Shown here: positions 5,100 to 7,373 of the stretch, piece after piece
Layout: each line of letters opens with the position of its first letter
How positions within the stretch are numbered: the first letter of the stretch is position 1
Assembly (NCBI GenBank): GCA_031283405.1
Contig: JAITBX010000180.1
Coordinates: forward strand, 1-7,373
Length of the DNA: 7,373 bases
DNA from: Burkholderiales bacterium
GTDB taxonomy: Bacteria; Pseudomonadota; Gammaproteobacteria; Burkholderiales; Casimicrobiaceae
Direction of reading: 5' to 3'
Notes under the pieces: generated by a model
Told to the model about the DNA's origin: nothing
Database searches by the model: none
What the model saw: only the letters and a program-made list of their open reading frames with translations
Made by a program: the position numbers and the translations under genes

Positions 5100-5536
5100 T
5101 GCTGCTGCTTCCGATCCTGCCGGTCATCGAGCGTTTAAAAGCGCTTGATATTTTCGTCGAAGTCGGCGGCGCTGCCGAGTATTCGGTTGCCGATGAGCGG
5201 CGGCAATTTGTGCCCGCCGCCTAAGTGGTGCCGATCGAGTGCGAAGCGGCGAGCATCAACGGCGAATTGAGCCGATACAGCAACGCCATCAGCCAGCTTA
5301 TCAACGACACCGTGGCCGTCATCATCGTGGCGCGCAGCCCGCGCGACCCGCGCGGACAAGAAGCGTTGACCGAAATCGAAACACTGCGCGCAAACGTGAT
5401 GAACGCCATGATCGGCTGGCTGCCGCCGGGCGCTGCCGCCGAGTTTTTATACCGTCGCGGCCGCATCGAGCAGTTTAACGATCAAACCGTCTTCTGGCGC
5501 GATGAATTTCTGACCTACCACGACTTGGAGAAATGA
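5099..5536 (+). pseudogene. Mu gp37-like tail terminator-region protein (DUF1834) interrupted by one in-frame TAA
   Basis: One frame runs from the ATG at 5099 (overlapping the gp36 stop) to the TGA at 5534-5536, broken only by a TAA at 5222-5224. The first 41 codons read MLLLPILPVIERLKALDIFV, EVGGAAEYS and end RRQFVPAA. After the stop, 103 codons resume in the same frame: VVPIECEAASINGELSRYSN, then TVAVIIVARSPRDPRGQEAL, MIGWLPPGAAAEFLYRRGRI and DQTVFWRDEFLTYHDLEK. The two parts together match gp37/DUF1834 end to end. In homologues I remember, the Pro-Ala-Ala motif is followed by an aromatic residue and a hydrophobic-Pro run, so TAA probably replaces TAC or TAT. A GTG directly after the stop could restart translation, but it has no ribosome binding site. 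No other lesion is visible. It could be a recent nonsense mutation, a sequencing error or readthrough. gp37 is placed at the head-tail joint by gene order. Confidence 0.8.
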
Positions 5537-5727
5537 TGAACGTACCCAACAAAGGCGGCAGCTACACGCTCGAAAACGGCAAGCTGACCCAGACCCAAGC
5601 GCCGACGAAACCGGCGCTGACGCGCAAACCTCAATTTTCCTCTCGCCCGCTTGCGGGAGAGGGTGCCCCGAAGGGGCGGGAGAGGGCAGCCGCTGTTGAG
5701 AAAACCGAACCGAAGGAAACGAAATGA
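5533..5727 (+). CDS. Small unknown phage protein with a repeat-encoded C-terminal half
   Basis: The protein has up to 64 residues. There are two adjacent ATGs (5533 and 5536); GGAG at 5527-5530 is better spaced for the second. It overlaps the gp37-like stop and is overlapped by the tail tube start (ATGA at 5724), so it is translationally coupled on both sides. The N-terminus NVPNKGGSYTLENGKLTQTQ resembles short proteins found between gp37 and tail genes in siphovirus-type transposable phages, which carry a GGSY motif and an acidic/Gly turn. Their role is unknown to me. Residues ~36-56 (FSSRPLAGEGAPKGRERAA) are encoded by the repeat at 5639-5688. Before insertion the protein was probably ~45 residues. 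It is hydrophilic, with no membrane segment. Confidence 0.55.
   Translation: MMNVPNKGGSYTLENGKLTQTQAPTKPALTRKPQFSSRPLAGEGAPKGRERAAAVEKTEPKETK
5639..5688. repeat. CCCCTCTCC-type palindromic repeat, in frame inside the small gene
   Basis: CCTCTCGCCCGCTTGCGGG and AGAGGG form the first hairpin; TGCCCCGAAGGGGC forms a second small hairpin; GGGAGAGGGC closes the outer arm. It is translated as RPLAGEGAPKGRERA. It is longer than the 4397 copy because of the extra internal hairpin. Confidence 0.85.
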
Positions 5728-6659
5728 GCAAATCAACCCAAATCGAACTGATCCTCGCCAAGATTGAAACCGTCTATGGCGAAGACTCCAACCCCGAAGC
5801 CGCGCTGAACGCCTTCAAGGTGGCGAACGGTCAACTGACGCCGCTCAACGTTGAAACTGCCGCACTGGATTACAAAAAGCCGACCTTCGGCAACAACGAG
5901 CAGATCATCGTCGGCGAGTCCATGAAAATCACCGGCGACATCTACGTCGCCGGATCGGGAACGCCCGGCAAAGCGCCGCCCGTCGGCGTGCTGCTGCGCG
6001 GCTGCGGCTGGGCGGAAACGCTCGTGCCGAGCGTGTCGGCGGACTACAACCCGATCTCGGTGGGCTTCGAGTCGCTGACGAACAACTGCTACAAAGACGG
6101 CATCTTGCACAAAGGCACCGGCTGCCGAGGCACCTTCACGGCTGACTTTACCGCCAAGCAAGTGCCCAAATTCAGCTTTGATTTCACCGGCCGCTTCGTT
6201 CCGGTTATCGATGCGCCAATGCCCGCCGACACCGATTACAGCGGCTTCATCACTCCGAAGGCGGCCATCCCCGCATTCACCGGCGACATCAGTCTCTTGG
6301 GCGTGGCCAACCCCAAAACCAAGAGCTTCACCCTCGACACCAAGACCGAAGTGGTCAAACCGGAGTGGGTCAACTTCGACGAAATCTCCATCGTTAACCG
6401 CTTGCCGGAAGGCAAAGCCGAAATTGAAATGGGCAGCATCGCCGAAAAAGACTGGTTTGCCGCCGTGCGCGAGCAACAGAAAGGTGAAGTGCTTTACACC
6501 CACGGCGTGGACGCCGGCAACATCTGCGAAGTGAAGTACCCCAGCGCGATGGTCACCTCGCCGACTTACGGCGATAACCAGAAAACCCTGACGATGCAGC
6601 TCACCGTCACGCCGCTCATCACCAACGGCAACGACGACGTGCTGATCTCGTTCAAGTGA
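5724..6659 (+). CDS. Phage tail tube (major tail) protein
   Basis: The protein is 311 residues. The ATG at 5724 overlaps the previous stop and has AAGGAAAC just upstream. The N-terminus STQIELILAKIETVYGEDSN, then PEAALNAFKVANGQLTPLNV, the beta-rich VGESMKITGDIYVAGSGTPG, the LLRGCGWAETLVPS segment, and TADFTAKQVPKFSFDFTGRF match the tail tube family of siphovirus-type phages: a beta-barrel subunit with 'K-P--G' and 'L-GCG---' signatures. The C-terminal half (about 170-311) looks like an additional beta-rich domain, with LGVANPKTKSFTLDTKTEVV, ending TPLITNGNDDVLISFK. It polymerises into the tube through which DNA passes. No sheath gene precedes it, which argues for a non-contractile tail. No frame break or repeat lies inside it. 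Followed by an array of three palindromic repeats. Confidence 0.82.
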   Translation: MSKSTQIELILAKIETVYGEDSNPEAALNAFKVANGQLTPLNVETAALDYKKPTFGNNEQIIVGESMKITGDIYVAGSGTPGKAPPVGVLLRGCGWAETLVPSVSADYNPISVGFESLTNNCYKDGILHKGTGCRGTFTADFTAKQVPKFSFDFTGRFVPVIDAPMPADTDYSGFITPKAAIPAFTGDISLLGVANPKTKSFTLDTKTEVVKPEWVNFDEISIVNRLPEGKAEIEMGSIAEKDWFAAVREQQKGEVLYTHGVDAGNICEVKYPSAMVTSPTYGDNQKTLTMQLTVTPLITNGNDDVLISFK

Positions 6660-6660
6660 T

Positions 6661-6686
6661 TGTAGGGGCACGGCGCGCCGTGCCCT
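6661..6686. repeat. GTAGGGG-type palindromic repeat, copy 3
   Basis: GTAG leads into a perfect 20-bp palindrome, GGGCACGGCGCGCCGTGCCC (6666-6685). It starts one base after the tail tube stop. Confidence 0.85.
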
Positions 6687-6688
6687 TC

Positions 6689-6715
6689 GTAGGGGTCGCC
6701 GCCTTCGGCGACCCG
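6689..6715. repeat. GTAGGGG-type palindromic repeat, copy 4
   Basis: GTAG is followed by GGGTCGCCG (6693-6701), loop CCTT and CGGCGACCC (6706-6714). It differs from copy 1 (4343-4369) by a T:A pair in place of A:T in the stem and one loop base. Confidence 0.85.
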
Positions 6716-6716
6716 A

Positions 6717-6761
6717 ACAAACCCCCGTCCGCCTCGGCGGACACCCCCTTTCAAAAGGGGG
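6717..6761. repeat. Dispersed two-hairpin repeat, copy 2, opposite orientation to copy 1
   Basis: The reverse complement reads CCCCCTTTTGAAAGGGGG, then TGTCCGCC-GAG-GCGGACG, then GGGGTTTGT. This is nearly identical to 1007-1049 except that the second stem is changed on both arms. It is directly followed by the ribosome binding site of the next gene (AAGGAAA, 6769-6775). Confidence 0.85.
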
Positions 6762-6779
6762 CTTTAAAAAGGAAACATC

Positions 6780-7142
6780 ATGGCGCTCAATTTTTCAAAG
6801 CTCACAAGCACATTCAAAACCAACGTGCCTGTCACCTACAAAGGCGACAAGGCTGTTGACGAAACCGGAATCGTTACCTGCGAGTTTAAGAGATACACCA
6901 AAGATCAGGTTAAGGAAGTGCAAAAAGGCCTGCAAGATTTCACCGGCGCTGACGGCGATGGGTACGTCAAGAATGTGCTGGAAGAAGTTTGGGTAGGTTG
7001 GAACTGCACAGACGAAAACGGCGCAGTGCCGTTCACCGAGCAAATGCGCGAATTTTTTTACCAGAGCTACCCTTCGAGCATGATGGACGTGTTCCTTGCA
7101 TGGGTTAAAGGCTGCTGGGGGGGCGACCGAAAAAACGGCTGA
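6780..7142 (+). CDS. Tail assembly chaperone, short form (lambda gpG-like role)
   Basis: The short product has 120 residues, with AAGGAAA (6769-6775) four bases before the ATG. The sequence is acidic and soluble: SKLTSTFKTNVPVTYKGDKA, VTCEFKRYTKDQVKEVQKGL, FTGADGDGYVKNVLEEVWVG, then EQMREFFYQSYPSSMMDVFL. I do not recognise a named family with certainty. The role follows from its position right after the tail tube gene, its size, and the -1 frame extension that begins inside its last codons, the lambda G/GT arrangement found across tailed phages. Such proteins coat the tape measure protein during tail assembly and are absent from the mature tail. It ends in GCWGGDRKNG, and the codons for GG and KN lie on slippery heptamers. 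The gene itself looks intact. Confidence 0.7.
   Translation: MALNFSKLTSTFKTNVPVTYKGDKAVDETGIVTCEFKRYTKDQVKEVQKGLQDFTGADGDGYVKNVLEEVWVGWNCTDENGAVPFTEQMREFFYQSYPSSMMDVFLAWVKGCWGGDRKNG
7118..7136 (+). promoter_or_regulatory. Two tandem -1 ribosomal frameshift sites (GGGGGGC and AAAAAAC)
   Basis: G-GGG-GGC (7118-7124) and A-AAA-AAC (7130-7136) are both X-XXY-YYZ heptamers in the phase set by the ATG at 6780. The -1 frame is closed upstream by a TAA at 7106-7108 and the zero frame stops at 7140-7142, so a productive shift must occur in this ~34-nt interval. Only weak downstream pairing (GGCGC with GGTGCC, about 7150-7172) is visible as a stimulator. Confidence 0.62.
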
Positions 7143-7373
7143 TCGCGGCGGCGCAACACTGGGCGCGGTGCCATCTCAATGATTTTGTCGATTACAAGCC
7201 GATCATCGAGCAGCTTCGCGCCACCGGCGCGCCGCCGGAAATCATCGCCGAGCACGAAGCCGCGCAGGAGGAAGAGCATGCAGATTTTGAAGTTGACGCC
7301 GACGAAGCCGAGGTTGTTTCGATCTTTCTTCGGCTTGAAAACCGCTGGCAGATCGTGCCCACCTTCGGCGGCG
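7130..7373 (+). CDS. -1 frame extension of the tail chaperone (lambda gpT-like), 3' end outside window
   Basis: This frame is open from 7109 to the window end. After the slip it reads KKRLIAAAQHWARCHLNDFV, DYKPIIEQLRATGAPPEIIA, EHEAAQEEEHADFEVDADEA and EVVSIFLRLENRWQIVPTFG, a plausible helical, acidic protein. It contains no ATG, GTG or TTG start before about 7350, only a CTG at 7139, so independent initiation is unlikely and a fusion to the 120-residue protein by -1 frameshifting is the simplest reading. The last segment (LRLENRWQIVPTFGG) is faintly like the DUF1799 proteins found after tail chaperones in such phages; that is a weak recollection. About 81 codons are visible. Confidence 0.62.

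Noticed and set aside
5099..5536. Genome-wide TAA reassignment to explain the internal stop
   Set aside because: The protease, cement and capsid genes all end in TAA at family-appropriate places, so TAA works as a stop in this element.
5733..6671. A 312-codon open frame on the minus strand
   Set aside because: It mirrors the tail tube gene almost exactly, has no recognisable domain and is explained by the codon usage of the + strand gene.
4343..6761. CRISPR array
   Set aside because: The palindromic elements are of several families, irregularly placed and inside genes, with no constant repeat-spacer pattern.
7266..7373. AGGAGG and ATG at 7278 in the zero frame as a new gene start
   Set aside because: The purine run is also explained by Gln-Glu-Glu-Glu codons of the -1 frame extension. 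The zero-frame product (MQILKLTPTKPRLF, then Ser/Arg/Pro-rich) looks like a shadow, but the window ends too soon to be certain.

Overview
The window is a 7.4-kb, high-GC piece of a Mu-type (transposable) prophage. Every supported gene lies on the + strand, packed with the short gaps and ATGA/TGATG overlaps typical of phage late operons. The host is most likely a Gram-negative proteobacterium, because GemA/Mor/gp36/gp37-type genes are characteristic of transposable phages of that group. I cannot name a genus. There are no tRNA, rRNA or CRISPR signals.

Layout. Positions 1-843 hold the end of the regulatory region: a 5'-truncated gemA (Mu gp16-like) overlapping a Mor-family transcription activator. 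Positions 859-1050 hold a mini-protein resembling the C-terminus of anaerobic ribonucleotide reductase, whose tail is now encoded by a dispersed repeat. Positions 1051-1284 are non-coding, with hairpins, a tandem GTTAAAC motif and a 19-bp dyad that could be operator sites. Positions 1285-1605 are an orphan ORF. From about 1715 the head and tail genes run in order: Mu gpI-like protease with a nested gpZ-like scaffold start, a DUF2190-type capsid cement protein, the major capsid protein, a small unknown protein, gp36-like (DUF1320), gp37-like (DUF1834), a small unknown protein, tail tube, and a tail assembly chaperone with an apparent -1 frameshift extension running off the window. No tail sheath gene lies between gp37 and the tube, so a flexible, non-contractile siphovirus-type tail is implied, as in B3/D3112-like phages rather than Mu itself.

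Three things stand out. First, the gp37-like gene is intact in one frame except for a single TAA at a position where I expect an aromatic residue. Second, the chaperone gene carries two in-phase slippery heptamers inside the only 34-nt stretch where a -1 shift can work, and the downstream frame has no conventional start codon until near the window end. Third, the prophage is peppered with about ten short palindromic host-type repeats of several families. Some are inserted in frame inside genes, some supply stop codons, and some differ from each other by compensatory stem changes.

The lysis, terminase, portal and gp30/gpG-like genes normally found between the Mor-type activator and the protease are absent; only about 0.9 kb with an orphan ORF and repeats lies there. 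Together with the internal stop and the repeats, this suggests a decaying or domesticated prophage rather than an active one. A wholly new defence or metabolic system is not visible here.
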